Of a stretch of DNA of 64,000 nt, positions 46,834 through 55,623 are shown in pieces. The DNA lies in NCBI RefSeq assembly GCF_016805305.1, contig NZ_JAERQN010000001.1, positions 310,001 to 374,000 on the forward strand, given 5' to 3'. Each line of letters starts with the position of its first letter. Position 1 is the stretch's first letter. Under the pieces are notes generated by a model, which did not search any database, had not been told where the DNA came from, and was given only the letters and a program-made list of their open reading frames with translations. This stretch comes from Falsiroseomonas ponticola (GTDB taxonomy: Bacteria > Pseudomonadota > Alphaproteobacteria > Acetobacterales > Acetobacteraceae). The position numbers and the translations under genes were made by a program.

Positions 46834-47790
46834 CTATTGCGGCTGCAGGCCGGCAAGGCGCACCGCCTCCGCGTATTGCGCGCGCTCGCCGCGCAGGAAG
46901 GCGGCGAAGTCGCCGGCGCCCTGGCCCGTCGGCTCGATCCACAGCTCCCCGAAGCGCGCCCGGATGGCGGGCTCGGCCAGCGGCGCGCGCACCGCCGCCT
47001 CCAGCCGCGCGCGGGTCGCCTCCGGCACCGCCGCGTTGGTGAAGAAGCCGAACCAGGAATTGGAGGCGAAATCGGGCATGCCGAGTTCCGCGAAGCTGGG
47101 CACGCCCGGCGCCGCGGCCAGGCGCTGCCCATGCGCCAGCGCGATCGGCGTCAGCCGCCCCTCCCGCACCGGCGGCACCACCTCCGCCAGGATGCCGAGC
47201 ACCATGTGCACCCGCCCCTCCAGCAGGTCCGGCAGCCACTGGCCCGATCCGCGATAGGGCACATGGGTGAAGTCGCCCCCCGTGCGCGCCTTCAGCAATT
47301 CGGTGCTGAGGTGGTTGGAGGTGCCGGTCCCGTAGCTGGCGTAGCTCAGCCCGCCCGGCCGGCTGCGCGACAGGGCCACCAGCCCCGCCAGGTCCCGCAC
47401 GCCGAGCGAGGGGTGCACCACCAGCATGTGCGGCAGCACCGCCACATGCGCGAGCGGCGCGAAGTCGCGTTCCCCGTCATAGGGCAGGTTGCGCTGGATG
47501 AAGGGGTTGATGGTGAAGGAGTTGGAGGCCATCAGCAGCGTCGTGCCATCCGGCGCCGCGCGCGCGGCTTCCTGCGTCGCGATCACCGTGCCGCCGCCCG
47601 GCCGGTTGTCGATGACCATGGGCGCGCCGAGCAGCTGGCCGATGGTGGGCGCGAAGAGCCGCGCGACCAGGTCCATCGTGCCGCCGCCGGGGAAGGGCAC
47701 CAGGATGCGCACCGGCCGCGCCGCGCCCTGCGCCAGCGCCGCCCCGGGCAGGCTTGCCGCCATCATGCCAAGGCTTCGCCGCCCGATCAT
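46834..47790 (-). CDS. Tripartite tricarboxylate transporter substrate-binding protein (TctC/Bug family)
   Basis: 318 aa. Signal peptide 1-21 (ALAQG), RPVRILVPFPGGGTMDLVAR, DNRPGGGTVIA and DGTTLLMA mark the Bug fold, and YGTGTSNHLSTELLK is the second-lobe ligand strand. This is the third orphan Bug gene in the window. GAGGGAG precedes ATG 47790. No TctAB permease lies near; a MORN-repeat protein gene follows 26 bp later. Confidence 0.9.
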   Translation of the reverse strand: MIGRRSLGMMAASLPGAALAQGAARPVRILVPFPGGGTMDLVARLFAPTIGQLLGAPMVIDNRPGGGTVIATQEAARAAPDGTTLLMASNSFTINPFIQRNLPYDGERDFAPLAHVAVLPHMLVVHPSLGVRDLAGLVALSRSRPGGLSYASYGTGTSNHLSTELLKARTGGDFTHVPYRGSGQWLPDLLEGRVHMVLGILAEVVPPVREGRLTPIALAHGQRLAAAPGVPSFAELGMPDFASNSWFGFFTNAAVPEATRARLEAAVRAPLAEPAIRARFGELWIEPTGQGAGDFAAFLRGERAQYAEAVRLAGLQPQ

Positions 47791-47857
47791 TGCCCGCGCT
47801 CCCTCATGCCATCGGCGCAATGATGGAAGCGGCGCCTGCGGCCGGCAAGCGCGCGCT

Positions 47858-48676
47858 TCAGGCCTCGCTGACGCGCCCCAGGCAGGGCGCCAGCTCGGGG
47901 AAGCGCTGGCCGGCGGCGTCGAACAGCAGGCTGGCGATGCGGCGATAGCCGAAATGGGTGAAGTGCACCCCATCCTCCGCCCGCATGGTCTGGGTGGAGC
48001 GTTCCAGCGCCACCGCCGGCATGTAGCGCCCCTGCGCGTCGCTGGTGGCTTCCCAGGTCGGCAGGAACACCGCCCCCGCCCCTTCCGCCGCCGCCTGCTG
48101 GATCGCGTTCAGCTGCCGCGCCGCGCCGGCGAACTGGCTCTCCCGCATGTTGGGCAGGCCGAGCCACACGGCCCGCGCGCCGCCCTGCACCGCGTTCCCC
48201 GCCATCTCCGCCACGCGCTGGCCATACAGCTCCGCGAAGGCCGCCGTGCCGAAGGGGTAGCGCGCCCGCATCGATCGCAGGACCATCGGCCGGAAGTCGT
48301 TGGCGCCGATCCAGAACACCACCAGGTGCGGCCGGTGCCGCTGCACCAGGTCCCGCGACACCGCGGTCCAGTCGTATTCATCCCCGCGGGTCACGCCGGT
48401 GGCGTGCAGCGTGCCGTTGATGATGCGCAGCGTCTCCCGCCGCCGCATCGCGGGCTGCAGCGACAGGAACATCCCCTGCGCCAGGCTGTCCCCGCAGAAC
48501 AACAGGTCCACCCGCTGCGGCGCCCCGCGCTCCGTCGCCCCGGCCGCCGGCGCCGCGGCCTCCGCGGCGGAAGGCGTCGCCGCCCCCGCCATCCGCGGCA
48601 GGGAGAACAGCCCCGCGGCCGCGCCCAGCAGCGCGCCACGACGCGACAAGGACACCCGGCACCGACCAGCCCGCAT
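47858..48676 (-). CDS. Exported SGNH-type (DUF459-like) hydrolase
   Basis: 272 aa. An RR signal region (residues 1-34) precedes an SGNH hydrolase: block I LLFCGDSLAQGM with the catalytic Ser, block III VVFWIGANDFRP with the Asn, and C-terminal DGVHFTHFGY with the Asp/His pair. Such enzymes de-esterify or transfer acyl groups on polysaccharides. It diverges from a second SGNH protein at 48755, separated by a 78-bp AT-richer spacer that should hold both promoters. Confidence 0.82.
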   Translation of the reverse strand: MRAGRCRVSLSRRGALLGAAAGLFSLPRMAGAATPSAAEAAAPAAGATERGAPQRVDLLFCGDSLAQGMFLSLQPAMRRRETLRIINGTLHATGVTRGDEYDWTAVSRDLVQRHRPHLVVFWIGANDFRPMVLRSMRARYPFGTAAFAELYGQRVAEMAGNAVQGGARAVWLGLPNMRESQFAGAARQLNAIQQAAAEGAGAVFLPTWEATSDAQGRYMPAVALERSTQTMRAEDGVHFTHFGYRRIASLLFDAAGQRFPELAPCLGRVSEA

Positions 48677-48754
48677 CCAGGCACTCCGAATTCGCAGGAC
48701 AACGATCCGGGTATATCATGCAGAGGGTTAACCGGTAAGGACCAGCCAGCCTCA

Positions 48755-50095
48755 ATGTTCGCCCGACGGCGCCTGATGACGACGATCGGCCTCGGCGCGC
48801 TGCTGGCCGCCTGCGGCCGCGAAAGCGGCGACCGTCCCGCCAGCCCGGCCGAGGCCGCGCGCTGGGCGGAGGGCCTCGCCCTGCCCCCCGACCCCAGCTT
48901 CGAGGCGCTTCTCCCCCCCGCCGCCGGCCCCGATCCCTACCAGCCCCTCGGCCATGCGCTCCGCGCCCTCGAGGCGGGGCAGGAGGGCCGCGCCCTCATC
49001 CTCCTGCTGGGCGACAGCCACGCCGCCGGCCCCATCCTCGCCGAACGGCTGAGGGAGCTGTTCCAGGCCCGCTACGGCGCCCTCGGCCCCGGCCGCCTGC
49101 CCCCCGCCCGCGCGCAGCGCTTCTGGAACCCCTCCGGCCTCTTCATCGCCCAGAACGGCGAATGGGAGGCCCGCAACGCGCTCCGCAGCACCAGCCCCGG
49201 CCCCTTCGGCCTGACCGGCTACCGCCTGACCGGCGCCCGCGCCGGCGATACGCTGACGCTCCGCACCACCGACCCCCGCGGCTTCGACCGCATCGGCCTG
49301 ACCTTCGCCACCGGCCCCGCCTCCGGCAGCTTCCGCCTCCGCGCCGCCGGCACGCCCGATACCCCCCACGCCACCGCCACCCCCGCCCCCGACCTCCGCC
49401 AGATGCGCTACGACGTCTCCCCCGGCACCAAGGAGATGGCGCTGGAGCTCGTCGGCGACGGCCCCATCGACCTGCTGGGCTGGGGCATCGACCGCCGCGG
49501 CCGCGGCGTGCTGGTGGAGGCCTTCGGCATCAACGGCGCCACCCTCTCCACCCTCGACAACCGCGACCCCTCCATCCTCGCCCGCGAACTGGCGCTGACG
49601 CCCCCCGCCCTCGTCATCCTGGAATACGGGACGAACGAGGCGACGGACCGCGACCTCGACGCCGATGCCTATGCCGCGGCCCTCTCCCGCCGCATCCGCA
49701 CGCTGCGCGCCGCCCTGCCGAGGAGCGGCATCATGCTCATGGGCGCCCCCGATGCCGGCCGCCCCGTCCGCGCCGCCCCCCCCCGCCGCGGCCAGCCCGC
49801 GCGACCCGCGACCGGCTGCGCCGCCGTCACGCCCCTCCCCTCCCTGGCCACCGTCAAGGCCGCGCAGCGCCGCGCCGTGGCCGACACCCGCGCGGGCTTC
49901 TTCGACTGGTCGGCGGAGGTCACGCAGGACCCCTGCCGCCTGCCCGGCCTGGCCGCCGGCGCCCAGCCCCTCATGCAGCGGGACCTCGTGCACTTCACCG
50001 CCGAGGGCTACCGCCTGACGGCGGAGCGCCTGCACGCCGCCATCCTCCGCGGCGCGGGCCTGGCCGGCGCCGCACCACGGCCCACCGGAGCCTGA
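48755..50095 (+). CDS. SGNH/GDSL-family hydrolase, predicted lipoprotein
   Basis: 446 aa. The N-terminus RRRLMTTIGLGALLAACGRES contains a lipobox (L-A-A-C), so the protein is probably anchored to a membrane by Cys20. Block I is LILLLGDSHAAGP, block III is VILEYGTNEATD, and block V is DLVHFTAEGYRL, giving Ser, Asn, Asp and His. It is larger than simple GDSL esterases and resembles the SGNH partners (AlgX/PatB-like) of MBOAT acyltransferases. It is followed 9 bp later by an MBOAT gene, so the pair probably O-acetylates or deacetylates a surface polymer. Confidence 0.85.
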   Translation: MFARRRLMTTIGLGALLAACGRESGDRPASPAEAARWAEGLALPPDPSFEALLPPAAGPDPYQPLGHALRALEAGQEGRALILLLGDSHAAGPILAERLRELFQARYGALGPGRLPPARAQRFWNPSGLFIAQNGEWEARNALRSTSPGPFGLTGYRLTGARAGDTLTLRTTDPRGFDRIGLTFATGPASGSFRLRAAGTPDTPHATATPAPDLRQMRYDVSPGTKEMALELVGDGPIDLLGWGIDRRGRGVLVEAFGINGATLSTLDNRDPSILARELALTPPALVILEYGTNEATDRDLDADAYAAALSRRIRTLRAALPRSGIMLMGAPDAGRPVRAAPPRRGQPARPATGCAAVTPLPSLATVKAAQRRAVADTRAGFFDWSAEVTQDPCRLPGLAAGAQPLMQRDLVHFTAEGYRLTAERLHAAILRGAGLAGAAPRPTGA

Positions 50096-50104
50096 CCACC
50101 CCCC

Positions 50105-51493
50105 ATGCTCTTCCCGACAGGCATCTTCGCCCTGTTCTTCGCCGTGGTCTTCGCGACCCACTGGCTGCTGGTGCGCTTCGCCCCCGCGCTCACCAGGCCC
50201 TTCCTGCTGCTGGCGAGCCTGGCCTTCTACGGCTTCTGGAGCATCCCCTTCTGCGCGGCGCTCCTCGCCGTCGGCCTCTTCGCCTGGGCCATCGGCCTGA
50301 AGGTGCGGGACGACGAGAACTGGCTCATCCTCGGCGTCGGCGGCACGCTCGGCTGGCTCGCCTACTTCAAATACACGGGCTTCCTGCTGCGGGAGGCAAC
50401 GCCGATCGCCGTCTCCCTCGGCCTGCCGCCCCTGCCGGCGCCGGAGATCCTGCTGCCCGTCGGCATCAGCTTCTACTGCTTCCAGGCCATCTCCTACATG
50501 GTGGACGTGAAGCGCGGCGACGCCGCCATCGAACGCTCGCCGCTCAACGTCCTCGTCTACCTCACCTTCTTCCCGCACCTCGCCGCCGGCCCCATCGTCC
50601 GCGCGGCCCACTTCCTGCCGCAGGTCGCCGCCCTGCCGGATCGGCTCCGCGTGCCGCTCGCCATGGGCGGCCTCCTCATCCTCGGCGGCCTCTTCAAGAA
50701 GATGGTGCTGGCGAATGAGATCGCGACGGGCATCGTGGACCCGGTCTTCCGCGACCCATCCTCCTACGGCGCGCTCGACATCGCGCTGGCCGCCTATGGC
50801 TACACCATCCAGATCTGGTGCGACTTCTCCGGCTACTCCGACATGGCGATCGGCCTCGCCGCGCTGCTCGGCTACCACTTCCCCAAGAACTTCGACCAGC
50901 CCTTCCGCGCCCTGTCGCTGTCCGAGTTCTGGCGCCGCTGGCACATCTCCCTCTCCACCTGGCTGCGCGACTACCTCTACAAGCCGCTCGGCGGCAGCCG
51001 CGGCACGGAGGGCCGCACCGCCCGCAACCTGATGCTCACCATGGTGCTCGGCGGCATCTGGCACGGCGCCGCCTGGACCTTCGTCGCCTGGGGCGCGCTG
51101 CACGGCGCGGCCCTCGTCATCGAACGCGCCCTCGGCCTGCGCGCGGCACCTTCCGGCTGGGCCGGCCGCATCCTGCGCTGGGCCATCACCTTCCACATCG
51201 TCGTCGCCGCCTTCGTGCTGTTCCGCGCCCCGGACCTCGCCACCGTCGGCGCCATGGCGAGCGGGTTGTTCGACGCGGACATGCCGAGCGAGGCCTGGAC
51301 CTGGCGCCTGCTCGCCTTCGTGGCGCTGGGCCTCGCGCTCCACTTCCTCCCCGCCGACCTCCGCCAGCGCAGCGAAGCGGTATTGGCGCCCCTGCACCCT
51401 GTCGTGCTCGGCCTGGTCTTCGGCGCGGCTCTGCTGGGCATCCTGCTGGCGGCGCCGGAAGGCGTGGCGCCGTTCATCTATTTCCAGTTCTGA
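50105..51493 (+). CDS. MBOAT-family membrane O-acyltransferase (AlgI/PatA-like)
   Basis: 462 aa, about 11-12 transmembrane helices. The family signature and catalytic His lie in MVLGGIWHGAAWTF, preceded by SLSEFWRRWHISLSTWLRDYLYKPLGG, characteristic of AlgI/PatA/DltB relatives that pass acetyl groups across the membrane to polysaccharide or peptidoglycan. It is immediately downstream of the SGNH lipoprotein. No biosynthesis or polymerisation genes are adjacent, so the acceptor is unknown. Confidence 0.92.
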   Translation: MLFPTGIFALFFAVVFATHWLLVRFAPALTRPFLLLASLAFYGFWSIPFCAALLAVGLFAWAIGLKVRDDENWLILGVGGTLGWLAYFKYTGFLLREATPIAVSLGLPPLPAPEILLPVGISFYCFQAISYMVDVKRGDAAIERSPLNVLVYLTFFPHLAAGPIVRAAHFLPQVAALPDRLRVPLAMGGLLILGGLFKKMVLANEIATGIVDPVFRDPSSYGALDIALAAYGYTIQIWCDFSGYSDMAIGLAALLGYHFPKNFDQPFRALSLSEFWRRWHISLSTWLRDYLYKPLGGSRGTEGRTARNLMLTMVLGGIWHGAAWTFVAWGALHGAALVIERALGLRAAPSGWAGRILRWAITFHIVVAAFVLFRAPDLATVGAMASGLFDADMPSEAWTWRLLAFVALGLALHFLPADLRQRSEAVLAPLHPVVLGLVFGAALLGILLAAPEGVAPFIYFQF

Positions 51494-51535
51494 TGGTTGT
51501 TTCGCAGAAGCAGGGGGGCGCCGCCCCCCTGACCC

Positions 51536-51570
51536 CCCGCCAGGGTCCAACGGGACCCTGGACCGCGAGG
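51536..51570. repeat. REP-like palindrome, copy B (inverted relative to copy A)
   Basis: The reverse complement reads CCTCGCGGTCCAGGGTCC, a 4-nt loop, then GGACCCTGG, matching 27360-27396 with one substitution in the shared core. It is preceded by another hairpin, CAGGGGGGC-GCC-GCCCCCCTG (51511-51531), which may terminate the MBOAT transcript. Confidence 0.75.
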
Positions 51571-51593
51571 CTTTGGAGCTGACCGAGGACACG

Positions 51594-51896
51594 ATGCGCC
51601 AACCCTGGCTCCATACCGCCGACACCCCCGCCCCAAGCGGCGTGCCGGACGACTTCTCCCCCCGCAGCGCCACTCGCACGGCAGGCGGCGCCGCCGTGGC
51701 CGTGGGCATCGCGCTGGTGGTGATGGCGGCGGGACGATCCCCCGAAATCCTCGACGCCGCCTACGGACTGCCCGTGGTGGCGGGGACGGAAACGATCATC
51801 GCAGCAGCGGAAGCCTGGGACGGCGCGATGCAGGCGATCGGCGTGCCGGGAGTGGTGGAGGCGGTGCGGCGTGTGCTGTCGGCAGGAAGGGCCTAA
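51594..51896 (+). CDS. Small protein with one predicted membrane helix, unknown function
   Basis: 100 aa from ATG 51594 (GAGGAC upstream). Residues 1-32 are polar, 35-53 (AGGAAVAVGIALVVMAAG) form one likely transmembrane segment, and the C-terminus is an amphipathic Ala-rich region. I do not recognise it. Same strand as the SGNH-MBOAT genes, 100 bp after the MBOAT with a REP-like palindrome between, so co-transcription is uncertain. It is the last GC-rich gene before the AT-richer island. Confidence 0.55.
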   Translation: MRQPWLHTADTPAPSGVPDDFSPRSATRTAGGAAVAVGIALVVMAAGRSPEILDAAYGLPVVAGTETIIAAAEAWDGAMQAIGVPGVVEAVRRVLSAGRA

Positions 51897-52168
51897 CGGC
51901 TGGCGGCTGGTTCCGAGCTACACGAGTTAGGCCCTATAGCGCAGCACGCCAACGAAAATGTGGAAGCAGGCGCCGCCTAACCTTTATAAGACCCAGCACA
52001 ATAACTCGTCCCGCAGTATACCGCGAGATGTCGTTATCATCGCCTCCAGATATTTCGAATAGAGCGCGGGCACATCACCTGCGCACAACATGGAGGCGCC
52101 ATTAGATCGACGCCATCCTCATCGCAGATAGATAATCCAACGGAGCCGATTTTTGCCCTCCACACAAG
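51897..52168. other. AT-richer junction without genes
   Basis: Base composition changes here from the GC-rich chromosome to the island. No ORF with a plausible start, tRNA fragment, integrase or obvious attachment-type direct repeat was found. It is downstream of the DGQHR gene and may include its terminator, but I see no clear hairpin with a T run. Confidence 0.5.
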
Positions 52169-53344
52169 TTAACCAAGTCGGGTTTCAGCCCGGAGTGTTT
52201 TGTAAAGCTCCGCCGCACCAGAGGAGCCGGGAACGAATCGCTGCGGGTTAAAGTCGGAATCACTCAAAGAGCTCTTCCTCAAAATACCAAGGAAATCGTC
52301 CGTTGAGACCATTTCTCCCGGCGTCGCCAGATATCTATATGCGAGTCGAAAAAATCTCATCAAAGCATCGAAGCCAGTAGTCCGATTCAAGATGTATCCC
52401 GCAGCATTTTTCGACCAAGCATCTGGCCATCTAGCCTGAACCGCGTCGAAATAATTCCAGATCAAATTAGTCAACTCAATATCTCGGCCTGCAATGAAAA
52501 ACGGGCGAAGAACGAGTTTGTCCACGTCTTGCGCCTGAACTGGTTCAAATCTCCCGCCACGGCGACCAGCCTGCCGATCTCTTATGATTTGGAGTTTATC
52601 TCGGCAAATATACTGTAATATACCAGCCACCACAGTAGCCTGCGACAACGTCTCAGTTAGCCTACCTGGAGTCGCCTTGCCCAGACGCTTAATCTTCCTG
52701 TGTAAAGGACTTCCAACTGTCGACTCTAGCGCGACCACTACGCTGTGGCATGTTTTCTCTGGACTCCGGCTTCTACTGTATTCAAAAAGATCGTAAACGA
52801 GACTTTTGTTGACCTTAGTCTGCGCCAAATTCACCGTAGCGAAGATACTCGCCTGGTCCGCAATATCGGCGTCAACAAATATAGAAACATTGACGTCAAA
52901 GTCGTCCCCCTCATATCCTTCAAGGCCCTTAATCCGATGCTGCCCATCAATTACTCGCGCGATGTGACGGTAAAGAACGGGATCTCCTTCATCGTCAGTG
53001 GACGGCTGAAAATTTGAAAGCGTGAGAAGCGTGAAGCGATCGTCTGCACCAGGGCAAGCGGGCTCAACGGTCACACACCGCTCGGCGACCGCCAAAACAA
53101 CTGCAGTCGGAAACGTCGCATCTGCCCCCTTAACATACTGACGAATCTCTGCGACTCGCTTGTTATCGATCTCTCTCTGAATACCAAGATAAGAATCGAT
53201 GCCGGGTTCATCAATCAGTTGACGGATGTCGAAGTCCGTTATCTCAACCAAAACCCTTGCAGAAATGCTGCCAACGTAGATATCGCCAATCGGCTGTCGA
53301 ATGCGTACAGCCGGAACGGGAACAAACTTGCGATCTTCTTTCAT
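52169..53344 (-). CDS. DGQHR-domain protein (DndB-like)
   Basis: 391 aa. The hallmark D133-G-Q-H-R137 (ARVIDGQHRIKGLEGY) is followed by FATVNLAQTKVNKSL, the conserved second half of DGQHR/DndB-family domains. In Dnd systems the DndB protein binds DNA and controls phosphorothioate modification; other DGQHR proteins accompany phage-defence loci. The C-terminal 200 residues are helical and not recognised. It is the last gene of a three-gene overlapping operon; its ATG overlaps the membrane-protein stop by 4 bp. Codon use and GC content are clearly lower than the surroundings, indicating horizontal acquisition. Confidence 0.82.
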   Translation of the reverse strand: MKEDRKFVPVPAVRIRQPIGDIYVGSISARVLVEITDFDIRQLIDEPGIDSYLGIQREIDNKRVAEIRQYVKGADATFPTAVVLAVAERCVTVEPACPGADDRFTLLTLSNFQPSTDDEGDPVLYRHIARVIDGQHRIKGLEGYEGDDFDVNVSIFVDADIADQASIFATVNLAQTKVNKSLVYDLFEYSRSRSPEKTCHSVVVALESTVGSPLHRKIKRLGKATPGRLTETLSQATVVAGILQYICRDKLQIIRDRQAGRRGGRFEPVQAQDVDKLVLRPFFIAGRDIELTNLIWNYFDAVQARWPDAWSKNAAGYILNRTTGFDALMRFFRLAYRYLATPGEMVSTDDFLGILRKSSLSDSDFNPQRFVPGSSGAAELYKTLRAETRLG

Positions 53345-53868
53345 TGACGCAGGCCTCTACTTTGCTGCACCGCCATTGCCAACCTAGCGTCTTCATCAGC
53401 GATAGCACCGCCAACATCCGGCTTCGCTTGCGTGATTACGGTGATAAGAACATACAGTATCATGGCCACCACAAACAAAACCGACGACAAAATTCCGACA
53501 TTATCGGCATTGAACGTCGCGGCATTTGGGTCAAGCCCGATCATCAGAGCCGCCACGAGCAATATCACAACAACCGCCAACTGAAATATGTTACGCCATG
53601 GCCTGAAGCCCTTCAAATCCGAGCTGGCGAGCCAATAGACCGTCGCACCCAGGCCGACAGCATAGAAGACTAACTGCCCACTGAAATACGCCCGCTGAAG
53701 TGAGCCGAGCAGGCTGAAGGGTGGATCCTTCGCCAGAAAATCTCGCCCTATACTCAATAGAAGAGGCGCAAGAGATAGTCCTACAATAACAGCGATTTCC
53801 TGAAGAGCTAGCAGCCAAATTCGGCGTCCAGCATTAAGTAGAATGTAGATATAGCCCTTATCCTCCAT
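53341..53868 (-). CDS. Four-helix membrane protein in a methyltransferase/DGQHR island
   Basis: 175 aa with four predicted transmembrane helices (about 17-41, 64-82, 93-111 and 124-146), short loops, and a polar C-terminal tail of about 28 residues (ITQAKPDVGGAIADEDARLAMAVQQ). There is no signal peptide and no recognised domain. Its start overlaps the end of the methyltransferase by 11 bp, and its stop overlaps the DGQHR gene by 4 bp, so the three are co-translated. Its size and topology resemble small membrane effectors of abortive-infection systems; that is inference from context only. Confidence 0.75.
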   Translation of the reverse strand: MEDKGYIYILLNAGRRIWLLALQEIAVIVGLSLAPLLLSIGRDFLAKDPPFSLLGSLQRAYFSGQLVFYAVGLGATVYWLASSDLKGFRPWRNIFQLAVVVILLVAALMIGLDPNAATFNADNVGILSSVLFVVAMILYVLITVITQAKPDVGGAIADEDARLAMAVQQSRGLRQ

Positions 53869-54658
53869 GGCAGGTCACCACTAGCTCGGTAGTAGCAACC
53901 CTAAAATCGGAAGAAGCCGAGATCACGCTAGATCGCGGCACACTATATGAAGTCCAGCCGTCTTCATACAGCGATCTAACGCACGTCGAATCTGCGTTTG
54001 ACAGCACGATATGAGCTCCACGACCACGCGCTTCAGTAAGACAGTCCCTCAATCGAATCTGGTCACGCCACGAAAACACGTTGCGGTTATATTTCAGAAA
54101 TCCTCGATTATCGTCTCTCTTGCAATATGGCGGATCCACATATATTAGATCACCAGCACCCGCATGACTTATCGATGCTTCAAAGTCGCAGCAAGATATC
54201 TCCGCCTTCTTTAATTGCTCTGACAACTCACAAAAATCATCGTCATCGAAGATGACCGCCGACTTTGTCCCAATTGGAACATTGAATTCATTTTTCTTGT
54301 TGACGCGATACAGCCCGTTCCAGCAAGTTCGGTTGAGGTAGATGAATCTTGCCGCTCGCTCGTTAGGGTCGCCTGGAACGGTAGCGCGAATTTTGTAGTA
54401 AAGCTCCTTATCATGCAACATATGCAAAACCTGTAGCTGTTGATAAATCTTTTCTGGATTTTCCCTTATAGCTTGGTACATTTCGATTAATGCAGCATTC
54501 GCGTCGCTAATGATGGCCGCTTCCGGACGATATTCGAAAAATACCGCCCCGCTACCAAAGAACGGCTCTATATATCGGCTTATCTTGTCCGGAAATTGGC
54601 AAACAAGTTTCTTAGCCAGCCAACGTTTGCCTCCTGCCCATTTGAGTAAAGGCTTCAA
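53858..54658 (-). CDS. DNA N6-adenine methyltransferase (Dam/DpnM, D12 class)
   Basis: 266 aa. Motif order follows alpha-class Dam/M.DpnII: K6-W-A-G-G-K11 and IEPFFGSGAVFF (AdoMet site), the target-recognition segment NRTCWNGLYRVNKKNEFNVPIG at 109-130, and catalytic D175-P-P-Y178. GATC is the usual target of close relatives, but specificity is unproven. No restriction endonuclease is nearby. It is the first gene of the AT-richer island operon, with its promoter presumably in 54659-54784. Confidence 0.88.
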   Translation of the reverse strand: MKPLLKWAGGKRWLAKKLVCQFPDKISRYIEPFFGSGAVFFEYRPEAAIISDANAALIEMYQAIRENPEKIYQQLQVLHMLHDKELYYKIRATVPGDPNERAARFIYLNRTCWNGLYRVNKKNEFNVPIGTKSAVIFDDDDFCELSEQLKKAEISCCDFEASISHAGAGDLIYVDPPYCKRDDNRGFLKYNRNVFSWRDQIRLRDCLTEARGRGAHIVLSNADSTCVRSLYEDGWTSYSVPRSSVISASSDFRVATTELVVTCHGG

Positions 54659-54784
54659 CTAATCACCTCATTGCTGCCGTGCCGCCAGCCATGCCGGACG
54701 AACTCTGTACGTTTGACCGCGCGTTCGTTCTGATGCAGGCACGGTCACGCAGTATGTCCAGCGGGTTGTGGAATTAGCAAGACT

Positions 54785-55603
54785 TCACACCAACGCCACC
54801 ACCCGCCCCGGCCCCCCGGTCCCCCCCGCGATCTTCGGCGCCCCCGCCACCAGCGTCGCGCCCGCCACCGGCAGCTCCCGAAGCCCCGCCACGCACTCCA
54901 CCCCCCAGCGCCCCGCGCCGAGCCACCCCGTATGGAACGCGAAGGTCGAGGACCCTCCATGGTCCAGTGACAGCGTATCCACCGCCACCCCCGCCACGCC
55001 GCGTTCCAGCAGCAGCGGCACCAAATCCGGCCGGAAGCCCGGAAACCGCATCGCGCCCCCCGCGCCCGCGTTGCGGAACATCGGCCCCGCCACATGCGCG
55101 TCCCAGCCGGATCGCAGCGCCAGGCACGCCCCCGCCGGCAGGCGGCCCACTGAAGCCTCCAAGGCCGAAAGATCCTCCGGCGTCGCCTGGTAGTCCGGGT
55201 CGGCGGCGGCCTTCGCCGTCACGTCCAGCACGAACAGCGGGCACACCAGCGACGCCACCGGCAGCGCATCCACCGTCGCCCCCGCGGCGCTGAAATGGAT
55301 CGGCGCGTCGAAATGCGTGCCGACATGCTCCGTGTAGGTCAGCTTGTTGACGTTGTAGCCGTCCCGCGCGAAGGCCATCACCTGCTCGATCTCGATCGCC
55401 GGCGTGCCGCCGAAGGTCGGGAAGGCCGGGTGCAGCGTGTGCGTCAGGTCCACGACGCGGGTGACGGGCGCGCTCCGCACCGCCTGCGCCCCCGCTTGGT
55501 TGGCGGAAAGGCCCAGCGTCGCCATCCCCGCCGCCACCGCCGCCATCACGCCCCGCCGGCCGAGCCGCCGGGACACGCCCTCCATCACGCAGGCATCGCA
55601 CAT
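54785..55603 (-). CDS. Cyclase-family / kynurenine-formamidase-like metal hydrolase, exported
   Basis: 272 aa. RRLGRRGVMAAVAAGMATLGLSANQAGAQA is a twin-arginine-like signal. The mature part has the cyclase-family metal site H-V-G-T-H-F-D-A-P-I-H-F and the DLTHTLHPAFPTF opening, as in KynB and related amidases. Substrates of relatives include formylkynurenine, isatin and polyketides. ATG 55603 has AGGAGGG upstream. The copy-2 repeat element lies directly upstream (55624-55799). Last gene before the AT-richer island on this side. Confidence 0.85.
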   Translation of the reverse strand: MCDACVMEGVSRRLGRRGVMAAVAAGMATLGLSANQAGAQAVRSAPVTRVVDLTHTLHPAFPTFGGTPAIEIEQVMAFARDGYNVNKLTYTEHVGTHFDAPIHFSAAGATVDALPVASLVCPLFVLDVTAKAAADPDYQATPEDLSALEASVGRLPAGACLALRSGWDAHVAGPMFRNAGAGGAMRFPGFRPDLVPLLLERGVAGVAVDTLSLDHGGSSTFAFHTGWLGAGRWGVECVAGLRELPVAGATLVAGAPKIAGGTGGPGRVVALV

Positions 55604-55623
55604 CGCGCCAACCCTCCTGGTCT

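Noticed and set aside
51897..52168. Attachment site or tRNA fragment at the island edge
   Set aside because: No tRNA 3' end, direct repeat pair or integrase gene was found at 51897-52168 or 54659-54784.
52169..54658. Restriction-modification system
   Set aside because: No endonuclease-like ORF lies near the methyltransferase; neighbours are a membrane protein and a DGQHR protein.
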